In this document: positions 33,491 to 41,480 of the stretch, piece after piece
How positions within the stretch are numbered: position 1 is the stretch's first letter
Layout of the letters: each line of letters begins with the position of its first letter
DNA from: Acidobacteriota bacterium
Lineage (GTDB): Bacteria > Acidobacteriota > UBA6911 > RPQK01 > JAJDTT01
DNA: 64,000 bases
NCBI GenBank assembly: GCA_028874215.1
Contig: JAPPLF010000051.1
Span: forward strand, 1-64,000
Reading direction: 5' to 3'
Notes under the pieces: model-generated
What the model was told of the DNA's origin: nothing
Databases searched by the model: none
What the model saw: the letters and a program-made list of their open reading frames with translations, nothing else
Translations under genes and position numbers: made by a program

Positions 33491-34741
33491 ATGGCATCGG
33501 TAAAGCAGCACATTTCCAGTCAGATTCAGGCACGTTGGATTCCCTGGTGCGCCGCCGCGTCCATCGTAGCGTCTCTCATCTCCATCGCGGCGGCATACAT
33601 TTTCGCCGGGGTTGCCCTGCTCCTCTGGATCGTCGATACGCTGCGGCGGCGGCGCCTTCACCTCCGTTGGCCTCCTTTCACGCTGCCGCTCCTCCTCTTT
33701 GTCATTTCCATCGGGATCGCCGTGCTCTTCTCGGCAGACCCCGGGACCAGTTCCGGCTCGCTCAAGAAACTGGTGCGCTTCCTCTTCGTCCCCCTGATGT
33801 TCACCTGGCTCGGAATAGTTCACGTGAAGTGGACCGTGAGGCGCATCTATTGGGTTGTCGGCGCCAGCGCCATTTTCGCCTTGGCGCAGTACTACTGGCT
33901 GATGGAGCCGGATCTTCAGCATCGGATCACCGGTTTCATGAGCCATTGGATGACCTTTTCCGGCCAGCTCATGATGGGGGCCGTCTCGCTGGGGGTCTTT
34001 CTCTGCCGGGAGCGTTTCGCGGCGGCCGGCTCCGCGACGGCGAAACGGGAGGAGATGGGACGCCGGCGCCTGCCAGTCCTCGGATTGCTCCTTTTGATCC
34101 TCCTGAGCTGGTGCCTGCTGGTGACCTTCACCCGGAACGCCTGGCTGGGAGCGGCCGCGGGCGGTCTTCTGTTGGTGGTCTTGACGAAGAGGACCCGGGT
34201 GCTGCTGTTGCTGCTGGCGCTGATGGCTCTGTTGATCGTGGTGCCGACGCCGTTTCGGGACCGCCTCCTGTCAGGTGTGGACTTGAGCGACACGACGACC
34301 CAGGTCCGTCTGGAGATGGTCCGGTCCGGATCCCGCCTCATTGCCGAACATCCCTGGACGGGAGTCGGACCCGGCATGGTCTACCGCGAGGTTCTCAAGT
34401 ATCGGTCGCACCAGGAATACCCCGATTGGGCCTATCAACACCTGCACAACAATTTCCTCCAGGTGGCCGCCGAGACCGGCCTCGTGGGACTGGCGTTCTG
34501 GCTGGCGCTCTGGATCGTCCTGATCCGGGACCTGATCCGGATGTGGCTCCGGTCTGAATCGGAGTGGGTCCGCTTCCTGAGCCTGAACGGCCTCTGCATC
34601 ACGGCGGCGTTTCACGTGGCGGGCTGCCTGGAGTACAACTTCGGCGACTCGGAGGTGCTGATCCTGCTGCTGTTCTTCCTGACGGCCCCTTATGCGGTGC
34701 AGAGGCGGGAATTTTCGCCGACGGGATCTGAAGAAGGATAG
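33491..34741 (+). CDS. O-antigen ligase / Wzy-type polymerase family protein
   Basis: A 416-residue polytopic membrane protein with 10-12 hydrophobic segments and one large periplasmic loop. That loop contains the R..S..I..E.PWTGVGPGMVY segment and the HLHNNFLQVAAETGLVGLA block typical of the Wzy_C superfamily. These enzymes join glycan units or transfer them to lipid A core on the outer side of the inner membrane. ATG 33491 gives a short N-terminus before helix 1; the frame is open from 33407. A glycosyltransferase (36155) and FG-GAP protein lie nearby, so a surface glycan role is reasonable. Confidence 0.88.
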   Translation: MASVKQHISSQIQARWIPWCAAASIVASLISIAAAYIFAGVALLLWIVDTLRRRRLHLRWPPFTLPLLLFVISIGIAVLFSADPGTSSGSLKKLVRFLFVPLMFTWLGIVHVKWTVRRIYWVVGASAIFALAQYYWLMEPDLQHRITGFMSHWMTFSGQLMMGAVSLGVFLCRERFAAAGSATAKREEMGRRRLPVLGLLLLILLSWCLLVTFTRNAWLGAAAGGLLLVVLTKRTRVLLLLLALMALLIVVPTPFRDRLLSGVDLSDTTTQVRLEMVRSGSRLIAEHPWTGVGPGMVYREVLKYRSHQEYPDWAYQHLHNNFLQVAAETGLVGLAFWLALWIVLIRDLIRMWLRSESEWVRFLSLNGLCITAAFHVAGCLEYNFGDSEVLILLLFFLTAPYAVQRREFSPTGSEEG

Positions 34742-34857
34742 CCGGTCCAGCCGGCGGAACGCCGAGACGTTCCTTCATCCACCACCGGGCCTGTCCTGGT
34801 CAGGGAAGTTCCGATCCTCCGGATCGGCTTCGTCCAGGTCGCAGTGACTCGCAAGAC

Positions 34858-34904
34858 TTGATTCCCGCGCAAAAAATGTGTATAATCCACTTGATTTATA
34901 CACA
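34858..34904 (+). promoter_or_regulatory. Promoter and operator of vapBC at 34925
   Basis: A near-ideal sigma-70 promoter: -35 TTGATT at 34858-34863, spacer of 17 bases, -10 TATAAT at 34881-34886. Overlapping the -10 is a perfect 9-bp inverted repeat, TGTGTATAA at 34877-34885 and TTATACACA at 34896-34904, with a 10-base gap. Binding of VapB or VapBC here would cover the -10 and start site, giving autorepression. Confidence 0.85.
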
Positions 34905-34924
34905 TAGTCCGGCAGGGCCTCCAA

Positions 34925-35119
34925 ATGCGAACGAATATTGTCATTGACGACGACCTCCTGCAACGAGCCATGCGCGCCACCGGGGCCAAGACCAAACGTG
35001 AGGTCGTGGAATTGGGTCTGGCCTCGTTGATTCGTTTGAAGGAACAGGAAGAAATCCGAGGATTGCGCGGCAAACTTCGTTGGACGGGTGATTTGGAAAA
35101 GATGAGGCGAGACCGATGA
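34925..35119 (+). CDS. vapB: VapB-type antitoxin (type II, DUF2191-like)
   Basis: A 64-residue antitoxin whose N-terminal RTNIVIDDDLLQRAMRATG is the standard ribbon-helix-helix of the small VapB class, followed by TKREVVELGLASLIRL and a charged tail that would block the toxin. It is transcribed from the promoter/operator at 34858-34904. Its stop overlaps the vapC start by 4 bases (ATGA). No strong ribosome-binding site is visible ahead of ATG 34925. Confidence 0.93.
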   Translation: MRTNIVIDDDLLQRAMRATGAKTKREVVELGLASLIRLKEQEEIRGLRGKLRWTGDLEKMRRDR

Positions 35120-35517
35120 TTCTGGTCGATTCCAGTGTTTGGATCGACTATTTCAACGGCATCCCAACACAGGAGACCCATCGTCTCAATGATCTTTTGG
35201 GACAGGACGTGGCGGCAACCGGCGACCTGATTCTGGTGGAAGTTCTCCAGGGATTCCGAAACGACTCGGATTTCAGAGCAGCAGAGAGAGCACTGGCGAA
35301 GCTTCCGTCCTTCGACCTGCTCGGCCGCGAGCGGACACAACGGGCTGCCATGCGCTACCGGGAGTTGCGCAGGACGGGGATCACGATCCGCAATACCGTC
35401 GATGTTGTCATCGCCTCTTTCTGTATCGACGAAGGCTTCCCGTTGCTGTTCTCCGACCGTGACTTCCTGCCCATGGTCAAATTTCTGGGATTGAAGCCGG
35501 TCGTATATCTCCACTGA
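35116..35517 (+). CDS. vapC: VapC-type PIN-domain toxin
   Basis: A 133-residue PIN ribonuclease toxin. Asp5 (MILVDSSVWIDYF), Glu in LVEVLQGF, Asp in TVDVVIASF and Asp in FSDRDFLPM form the acidic metal site, so it should be active. ATG 35116 overlaps vapB by four bases. A degenerate copy of the hairpin family (GGGGGGACACTCCTGTTTC) lies just after the stop at about 35525-35545. Confidence 0.95.
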   Translation: MILVDSSVWIDYFNGIPTQETHRLNDLLGQDVAATGDLILVEVLQGFRNDSDFRAAERALAKLPSFDLLGRERTQRAAMRYRELRRTGITIRNTVDVVIASFCIDEGFPLLFSDRDFLPMVKFLGLKPVVYLH

Positions 35518-35544
35518 ACCCTTTGGAGGGGGGACACTCCTGTT

Positions 35545-35967
35545 TCAATACTCGGAGGCCGCCGGTTTACGCCGCATTTGCTTGGTCCGGCTGCGACGTG
35601 CCTTGTCTTCCAGACGCCGCACTCTGGAGCGGGCCGGAATCCGGGTTTCGTAGCGCCGCTTCCGCTTCTCCAGGGCCGACGCCAGCAGGTGGCGGAAGCG
35701 TTCCAGAGTCTCCTGCCGGTTCCTCCATTGGCTCCGGTGCCGTTGAGAAACCACCCGCAGCTCGCCTCGGCGGTTGAGGTGACCGGCGAGGCGCCGTCGC
35801 AGTTCGGCCTTCTGCCTGGGGGTCAGGCTGCCGGAACTCATCAGGTCGAAGACGAGGGTGACCCGGGTGTCCACCTTGTTGACGTTCTGCCCGCCCGGCC
35901 CGCCGCTGCGGGAGAAGACGAAGCGGAACTCGTTCTCCTTGATGTCGACGCCGTCCCGGATATGCAC
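35545..35967 (-). CDS. arfB: Peptidyl-tRNA hydrolase ArfB (RF-1 domain)
   Basis: A 140-residue ribosome-rescue hydrolase that releases stalled peptides. The catalytic GGQ is at residues 25-27 (SGGPGGQNVNKVDTRV). The basic C-terminal tail (KRKRRYETRIPARSRVRRLEDKARRSRTK) inserts in the empty mRNA channel, as expected for ArfB rather than a release factor. GTG 35967 has GGGAG about 11 bases upstream. It sits between vapC and a glycosyltransferase without clear coupling. Confidence 0.95.
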   Translation of the reverse strand: MHIRDGVDIKENEFRFVFSRSGGPGGQNVNKVDTRVTLVFDLMSSGSLTPRQKAELRRRLAGHLNRRGELRVVSQRHRSQWRNRQETLERFRHLLASALEKRKRRYETRIPARSRVRRLEDKARRSRTKQMRRKPAASEY

Positions 35968-36154
35968 CGTCGTTCGCTCCCTGGGAGGTCCATTCTAGCA
36001 GTCGGAATTCCGGGGGAGCGGAAGCCGAACCGGAGGAACCAGGGCGGGAGTCCGGGAGCTTCGGGAGGGATATCTTCGCGCAGGGACACGACCGGATCGC
36101 TCTGGTTCGACGGCATAGTGGTGGTAATCTCTGGTCCGGAAGGGGAAATGGCCT

Positions 36155-37255
36155 ATGGGGATCAAGGTCGGCATCCTGGGCACTCGCGGGATTCCCGCCA
36201 ACTACGGCGGGTTCGAGACCTTTGCCGAGGAGCTGGCCGTCCGTCTGGTCCGCCGGGGACACCGGGTCACGGTCTACGGACGGAGCCACTTCGTAGATCC
36301 GAAGCTCTCCACCTACAGGGGAGTCCGCATTCGGGTCCTGCCCTCGATCCGGCAGAAATACCTGGAGACGGTTTCCCATACTTCCCTGTCCGTTTTGCGC
36401 GCCTGTTTCCGGGGCTACGACGTCTGCCTGGTGTGCAATGCGGCTAACGCCTTTCTCTGCTGGCTCCCGCGGCTGGCGGGCCAGAGGGTGGTCCTCAACG
36501 TGGACGGCATCGAACGGAAGAGGAAAAAGTGGAACTGGTTGGGCCGGTCATTCCATCGAATGGGCGAGTCTCTGGCTGTCCGCTTTCCCGATTGCTTCGT
36601 GACCGACGCCCGGACCACTCAGGACTACTATCTCAGCCGTTACCGGAGGAAGTCTCCGTTCATTCCCTATGGAGCCCCGGTGGGGCGGCTGGAGAGCCGG
36701 GAGGTCTTGCGGAAGCTGGGTCTGGAGGCGAATCGGTATCTGCTGTTCGTGAGCCGGCTGGAGCCGGAGAACAACGCCCATCGGGTGATCCGCGCCTACC
36801 GGCAGTCGGGTGTGGACCTCCCCCTGGTGGTGGTGGGCGACGCTCCCTACAACCGACCGTACATCGACCATCTGCGGCGACTGGCCCGCGGGATCAACGT
36901 GCTGTTGCCGGGAGCCATCTACGGGCAGGGGTACCGGGAGCTGCTCTCCCACAGCCGCTGCTACGTCTACGGGGGGGAGATCGGAGGGATCCATCCCGGT
37001 CTGCTGGAAGCCATGGGAGCCGGCTGCCTGGTGCTGGTCAACGATATCCCGGAAAACCGGGAAGCCGTGGCCGACGCCGGACTCTTCTATCCCTTCAACC
37101 AGGAGGCGCGGCTGGCCCGGCTCATGGCCAGAGTCTGCGAGAGCCCCGAGGATTACCGGGAACTGGGGAAGGCGGCTCAGGATCGGGTTCGCCGCCGTTT
37201 CGACTGGGAACGAATCACGGAACAGTACGAAGAATTGTTCTACGGGCTGCTGTAG
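36155..37255 (+). CDS. Glycosyltransferase with DUF1972 N-terminal domain
   Basis: A 366-residue GT-B enzyme. GILGTRGIPANYGGFETFAEEL is the signature of the DUF1972 group found in rhamnosyl- and other capsule transferases. VSRLEPENNAHRVI and the C-terminal GGEIGGIHPGLLEAMGAG block bind the nucleotide-sugar donor, the second Glu lying in the usual E-x7-E position. The probable role is surface polysaccharide assembly together with the ligase at 33491. ATG 36155 chosen; no strong ribosome-binding site. Confidence 0.9.
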   Translation: MGIKVGILGTRGIPANYGGFETFAEELAVRLVRRGHRVTVYGRSHFVDPKLSTYRGVRIRVLPSIRQKYLETVSHTSLSVLRACFRGYDVCLVCNAANAFLCWLPRLAGQRVVLNVDGIERKRKKWNWLGRSFHRMGESLAVRFPDCFVTDARTTQDYYLSRYRRKSPFIPYGAPVGRLESREVLRKLGLEANRYLLFVSRLEPENNAHRVIRAYRQSGVDLPLVVVGDAPYNRPYIDHLRRLARGINVLLPGAIYGQGYRELLSHSRCYVYGGEIGGIHPGLLEAMGAGCLVLVNDIPENREAVADAGLFYPFNQEARLARLMARVCESPEDYRELGKAAQDRVRRRFDWERITEQYEELFYGLL

Positions 37256-37273
37256 GTACGCCGCAACGTCACC

Positions 37274-38542
37274 TTACGCTTCGACCATCTCCTGTTTCCT
37301 GTAATCCCAGGTCATGAGCTTTCTTCGAGCCCAGGACTCGTTGCACATGACCACGGCGACGACTCCGCGCAGTCCCAACTCGGCCGGGCAGGCCAGAGCC
37401 TTGCCGTCCCGAATAGCCGCCTGCAGGTTGCGATGGTGGAGCGCCATGTCCTCGGCGCCCGTTTTTCTGTGGGTTTCCACGACCTTTCCGGATCTCTGAT
37501 CCAGGATCTTCCAGCCTCGCCTGGTGAAGACCAGCGTGGCCTTGTGTCCCCGGATACAGTGCTCGACACCATGCTTGTTCGCCATGGTGCCCAGCATGTG
37601 GAGAGTCATCCCATTGGTGATTCCCTCGACTGCCGGGTATTCGGCGATCATCTCCAGGTTGTCGGGCACGTCGCGGCCGTCGTCCCAGATGTAGATCCCC
37701 CCCAACCCGGCAACCGAATTCGGGTAGGTCAGTTCGCAGGCTTTCAGCACGCGGGTGAGGCGGTGAATGAACAGGTCCGTGGAGATCCCTCCCGAATAGT
37801 CCCTGTAGTTTCTCCATTCGAAGAAACGGTGGGGAGACCAGGGACGCCTGGGCGCCGGCCCCAACCAGCGGTTCCAGTCCAGGTCGGACGGCTTGGGCGC
37901 GTCCGACCGGATGCCCCTGCGCCAGGGGCCCTTGTGGAGGGGGTGATTGCGGACATATTCCATCTGGGCTTCCACCACCGTACCCAGCTTGCCGGCCCGG
38001 ATGGCCCGATTGGCGCTGGAGTAGCTGTCGTCGCTCATCCCCTGAACGCCGACCTGCAGCTTGAGACCCGTCTCCCGGACCTTCCGAACCACCTCCTGGG
38101 CTTCGGGGATGGTGTGGGTCATGGGCTTTTCGCAGTAGACGTGCTTGCCCGCATCCAGCGCGTCGAGTGTCTGCCGGTGATGCCAGTGTTCCGGGGTGGC
38201 GATGACGACATAGTCCACGTCCTTCATCTCCAGCAGGTCCTGATGGAAGAGCTTCTCGATGGCCATCCCACCCGCCTTCGAAATCCGATCCTGAAACTTT
38301 TTCGCCCGCGACCGGTAAACGTCCGACACGGCCACGACCTCGACGTTGGCGCTCTCGGACATCTTCAGGAGCTTGGGCAGGTGGTGGCTCCCGGCAATCT
38401 TTCCGCAACCGATGATGCCGATGCGAAGCCGGTGATTGGCCCCCCGGACCCGCCCGTAGCTGCGCGCCGAGAGAGCGGCGGCGGCCAACCCGCTTCTCCG
38501 GAAAAATCCTCGTCGATCGAGCTCTGATTTGTTGGTTGCCAT
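37274..38542 (-). CDS. Tat-exported Gfo/Idh/MocA oxidoreductase
   Basis: A 422-residue NAD(P)-dependent oxidoreductase with a twin-arginine signal (RRGFFRRSGLAAAALSAR at residues 10-27). The Rossmann segment is GIIGCGKIAGSHH and the EKP motif lies in YCEKPMTHT. Export of such enzymes with bound cofactor through Tat is common in Planctomycetota and Acidobacteriota. ATG 38542 is the first start giving the signal; upstream frame to 38713 crosses the hairpin repeats. Substrate unknown, probably a sugar or cyclitol at the cell surface. Confidence 0.92.
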   Translation of the reverse strand: MATNKSELDRRGFFRRSGLAAAALSARSYGRVRGANHRLRIGIIGCGKIAGSHHLPKLLKMSESANVEVVAVSDVYRSRAKKFQDRISKAGGMAIEKLFHQDLLEMKDVDYVVIATPEHWHHRQTLDALDAGKHVYCEKPMTHTIPEAQEVVRKVRETGLKLQVGVQGMSDDSYSSANRAIRAGKLGTVVEAQMEYVRNHPLHKGPWRRGIRSDAPKPSDLDWNRWLGPAPRRPWSPHRFFEWRNYRDYSGGISTDLFIHRLTRVLKACELTYPNSVAGLGGIYIWDDGRDVPDNLEMIAEYPAVEGITNGMTLHMLGTMANKHGVEHCIRGHKATLVFTRRGWKILDQRSGKVVETHRKTGAEDMALHHRNLQAAIRDGKALACPAELGLRGVVAVVMCNESWARRKLMTWDYRKQEMVEA

Positions 38543-38592
38543 AACCCGGCCACTATAGTCCCGGGCGCCGACAAAAGGGAAGGAATGGGAGC

Positions 38593-38699
38593 GGGGACAT
38601 TCCTGTCCCCGATTCAGGGGGGCAGGGGGGACGGAGTCCCCACTCCGCGTAGCGTCTTCCAATTGGGCGAACCGAAGAATTGGCGACAAGAAAGTCGCC
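38593..38699. repeat. Cluster of three short hairpins (TTTCCT-loop family)
   Basis: Hairpins at 38593-38610 (stem GGGGAC, loop ATTCCT), 38627-38641 (stem GGGGAC, loop GGA) and 38682-38699 (stem GGCGAC, loop AAGAAA) lie between the Gfo/Idh/MocA and SDR genes. The last is identical in stem and loop to the one at 9519-9536. Confidence 0.85.
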
Positions 38700-38714
38700 C
38701 TTCCACGCGGCAAA

Positions 38715-39485
38715 CTACCCGAACACCCGCCCGCCGCAGACGTTGATGCACTGGCCGTTGATGCCCCGCGCTTCGTCCCGAGCCAGTTGCACGGCCAGGA
38801 CCGACACCTCTTCCGGTTCCAGGCGGCGTCCCAGCGGAGTGGATTCCCTCTCCAGTTGTTCGAAGCTGACCCCCAGCCTCCGGGAGTCGTACTCCAGCCG
38901 CCGGTCGTTGAGGCGGGAGCGGGTCACGCCGGGGCACACGGCGTTGGCGGTGATGCCGTGAGCGGCTGCCTCGACAGCCGTGCTGCGGGTCAGCCCCAAC
39001 AGACCGTGCTTGCTCACGCCGTATGCGGCGCCGTGCTCACCCCCGATTCTGCCGGCGATGGACGAGATGTTGATGATCCGTCCCCATCCCCGTTCCATCA
39101 TGGAAGGGAGGACCAGCTTGGTGAGGAGGTAGGGCGCGGTCAGGTTGACCATGAGCGTCAGGTCCCAGAAGTCGTCGTCGAATTCCACCAGAGGCTTGGG
39201 GTTCTGACTGCTTCCGACACCGGCGTTGTTGACCAGGATCTCAATGGGACCCCAGGTGTCGGCAACGGTCCGCACGATGCGGTGCGGAGCCGACCGGTCC
39301 GACAGGTCGTCCGGGACCACCAGCGCCTCTCCACCTCCGGCTCTCACCTCACGGGCCAGGTTCTCCAGTTCGTCCACGCTGCGTGCGGTGACGGCGACAG
39401 GCGCGCCTTCGGCGGCGAGCCCGGTGGCGATGGCGCGTCCGATGCCGCGGCCGGCGCCGGTCACAAGGGCGATTCGATTCTCCAC
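38715..39485 (-). CDS. Short-chain dehydrogenase/reductase
   Basis: A 256-residue classical SDR. The cofactor glycine motif is VTGAGRGIGRA at residues 8-18, the catalytic Ser lies in INISSIAGRIGG and the Tyr-Lys pair in YGVSKHGLL. The C-terminal GINGQCINVCGGRVFG is typical of 3-oxoacyl-ACP reductase-like SDRs but does not fix the substrate. Start is GTG 39485, 36 bases after the stop of the lipoprotein gene, so it may share that transcript. Confidence 0.92.
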   Translation of the reverse strand: MENRIALVTGAGRGIGRAIATGLAAEGAPVAVTARSVDELENLAREVRAGGGEALVVPDDLSDRSAPHRIVRTVADTWGPIEILVNNAGVGSSQNPKPLVEFDDDFWDLTLMVNLTAPYLLTKLVLPSMMERGWGRIINISSIAGRIGGEHGAAYGVSKHGLLGLTRSTAVEAAAHGITANAVCPGVTRSRLNDRRLEYDSRRLGVSFEQLERESTPLGRRLEPEEVSVLAVQLARDEARGINGQCINVCGGRVFG

Positions 39486-39521
39486 GGGATCAGTCCCCCA
39501 GCTTGACTCTGCGGTTCGGGT

Positions 39522-41468
39522 TCACTCGGGAAAGAAGCTCAGGTCCCAGTCTCCCAGTTTGCGCAAGCGGGAGAAGGGCAGTTCCTCCGCCGGCTGTCCC
39601 GCCTTCAGCCAGGCGGCGATCTCTTCGGCGTGTCCCAGGCGGCGCAGCGCCAGGGACGAGGCGCTGCCTTGGATGACCGTGTCCCAGAAGGCCAGATACT
39701 CCACGCCGGCGCCATAGAGGGTATTTGCCTTGCGCCTGTATTCGGCCACCGGCAGGTTGCGGGGCATGACGTTCAGGGCGAGCTTGGTTCCCGTCCCCCG
39801 GGTCAGCGACACCCACGCGGCCACGTCCCGAGGGTCTTCCCACGACGGCTGCCAACTGAAGAGGTGCTTGGCCGACGAGTAGGGGATCAGGGTGTCCACC
39901 AGCCGCTCCCGCACCCAGAGTTCGGGATCCAATCCGAATTCCAGGTTCTCCTGCAGGTTGCCGAAGACCCAGGCCGTGATCTCGAAGGGCTCGTCCCGGC
40001 CCTGCTCCCGGGCCGATTCTTCCAGTGTCTCGCGAAGGTCCCTCATGAACCGGGTGGTGGCCCGGCTCCGGTAGGCCAACCATTCCCGCCACTCCGGGTC
40101 CTGCTCGTCCAGCTCCCTGGGGTCCTTGCCGGACTCCGCTCGGAAACCCTCCACCAGCGGCGCTTCGTACCCGACGTACGGGGGTTGGCGATTGTAGAGG
40201 ATGGCGATGCCGTCGACGGGATAGGCGGCCATCTCCTTCACGAAACTCAGCATGTAGTCTCGAACTCCGGGAAAGGCAAAGGACATGGCGGTGCCGGGCG
40301 TCCCGTCCCGGCGCACGGTTCGCCACTCGGGATGCCGGTCCGCGAAACCTCCCCGGTTGAAGGCTTCCCAGGGCGGCGGCCAGTAGAAGGGGCCCCAGCC
40401 CAGCCGGTAGTTGACGTGGAACTCGAGACCCATCTCGTGGGCGGCGTCGGCTGCCACCCGGAGGGGATCGATCCCTTTCTCCACGTACTCGGTCCAGGAC
40501 TGGATCAGGAGCCGGTCGCCCTTCCTGACGAAATCCTCCAGCGGGAAGTGTTCCCGGGTCCACATCTTTCCGATCCGGGTGAAGTAGTTGCAGACTTCCC
40601 CACTGATCCCGTCCCAGTAGATCCGGCGGAAGTCGGTGTTGCGGTAGGGCTCCAGGTGAGACCGGACGAATTCCGCCGAGGGCGGTTCCGCACGTCCCCA
40701 GGCCACGGCCCACGAGTCGTTGTAGCCGAAAAGCCGGCGGGTGTCGGATCGCGCCCGATCCTGCTTCAGGACTTCCACCTCTTCCGGATTCAGCGGCACC
40801 AGCTTCACGTAGGCGACCCACACCTTTTCGCAGAAGTTGCCGTACTCCTGGTCCGGCGGGACGACCCGCTGGCACGGTTGCCGGATGATGAGGTCCTGTC
40901 CGCTCAGGTCGGCGGTCTTGTAATAGACCTCCTGAATCCGGGGGCCCCGGACAGTGTCGTCCTCGGGCACACCCGAGGGCAGACCCTCCGGCGCCGGCAG
41001 GAACAGTGTCGAAAATGCCGGGTCGCCGCTCAGCTTGGCCTGCACGCGCATATTCTGGTAGGGCCTCCAGGCGGTGTTGAACATGCCGACGTACACGTCG
41101 TGGACGCCAGCCGTGTCCAAGCCCAGAGTCAGGTCGGGAGCTTCGGCCTCCTCCCCCGCAAAGACCAGCGATCCCTTGAAGTCCTCGGTCTCGTAGTCGA
41201 TGAGCCTCCAGGCGAAGCGTTTCTCCCGCCGGGTCAGGGCCGACTCCGGTTGTGCCCGGCTCAGATCGGTGAAATAGATGGGAGTCCCGGTCCGGTGGAA
41301 GATGGGGAACCGGCCGTCCTCCCCGGTTTCGACCGGAGCCGGCTGAGTACAGCCGGGGGATAGAACGGCGGCGGTCAGGACCATGAAGAACAGGGTTCGG
41401 GAGCCGGGTCCGCAGCCGGTCGAAGCGGCGGCGAGCTGCATCCGATCGGGCCCGATTTCCGGGTTCAT
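39522..41468 (-). CDS. Putative lipoprotein with glycoside hydrolase-like domain
   Basis: A 648-residue exported protein. An N-terminal hydrophobic segment ends in VLSPGC, a loose lipobox, so attachment to the outer membrane is possible but not sure. The part from about residue 260 to 600 reads as a TIM-barrel hydrolase (TDFRRIYWDGISGEVC, EFHVNYRLGWGPFY, YPVDGIAILYNRQPP), reminiscent of GHL10/DUF-type glycosidases. No catalytic pair can be named. ATG 41468 has GGGGA upstream and lies 12 bases after the cytochrome b stop, so it may be cotranscribed with the respiratory genes, an odd partnership. Confidence 0.65.
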   Translation of the reverse strand: MNPEIGPDRMQLAAASTGCGPGSRTLFFMVLTAAVLSPGCTQPAPVETGEDGRFPIFHRTGTPIYFTDLSRAQPESALTRREKRFAWRLIDYETEDFKGSLVFAGEEAEAPDLTLGLDTAGVHDVYVGMFNTAWRPYQNMRVQAKLSGDPAFSTLFLPAPEGLPSGVPEDDTVRGPRIQEVYYKTADLSGQDLIIRQPCQRVVPPDQEYGNFCEKVWVAYVKLVPLNPEEVEVLKQDRARSDTRRLFGYNDSWAVAWGRAEPPSAEFVRSHLEPYRNTDFRRIYWDGISGEVCNYFTRIGKMWTREHFPLEDFVRKGDRLLIQSWTEYVEKGIDPLRVAADAAHEMGLEFHVNYRLGWGPFYWPPPWEAFNRGGFADRHPEWRTVRRDGTPGTAMSFAFPGVRDYMLSFVKEMAAYPVDGIAILYNRQPPYVGYEAPLVEGFRAESGKDPRELDEQDPEWREWLAYRSRATTRFMRDLRETLEESAREQGRDEPFEITAWVFGNLQENLEFGLDPELWVRERLVDTLIPYSSAKHLFSWQPSWEDPRDVAAWVSLTRGTGTKLALNVMPRNLPVAEYRRKANTLYGAGVEYLAFWDTVIQGSASSLALRRLGHAEEIAAWLKAGQPAEELPFSRLRKLGDWDLSFFPE

Positions 41469-41480
41469 GGTCGCTGTCCC

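Noticed and set aside
9396-38699. Hairpin clusters as a CRISPR array
   Set aside because: Units are too short (about 18 bases), unevenly spaced, variable in sequence and no cas gene is present.
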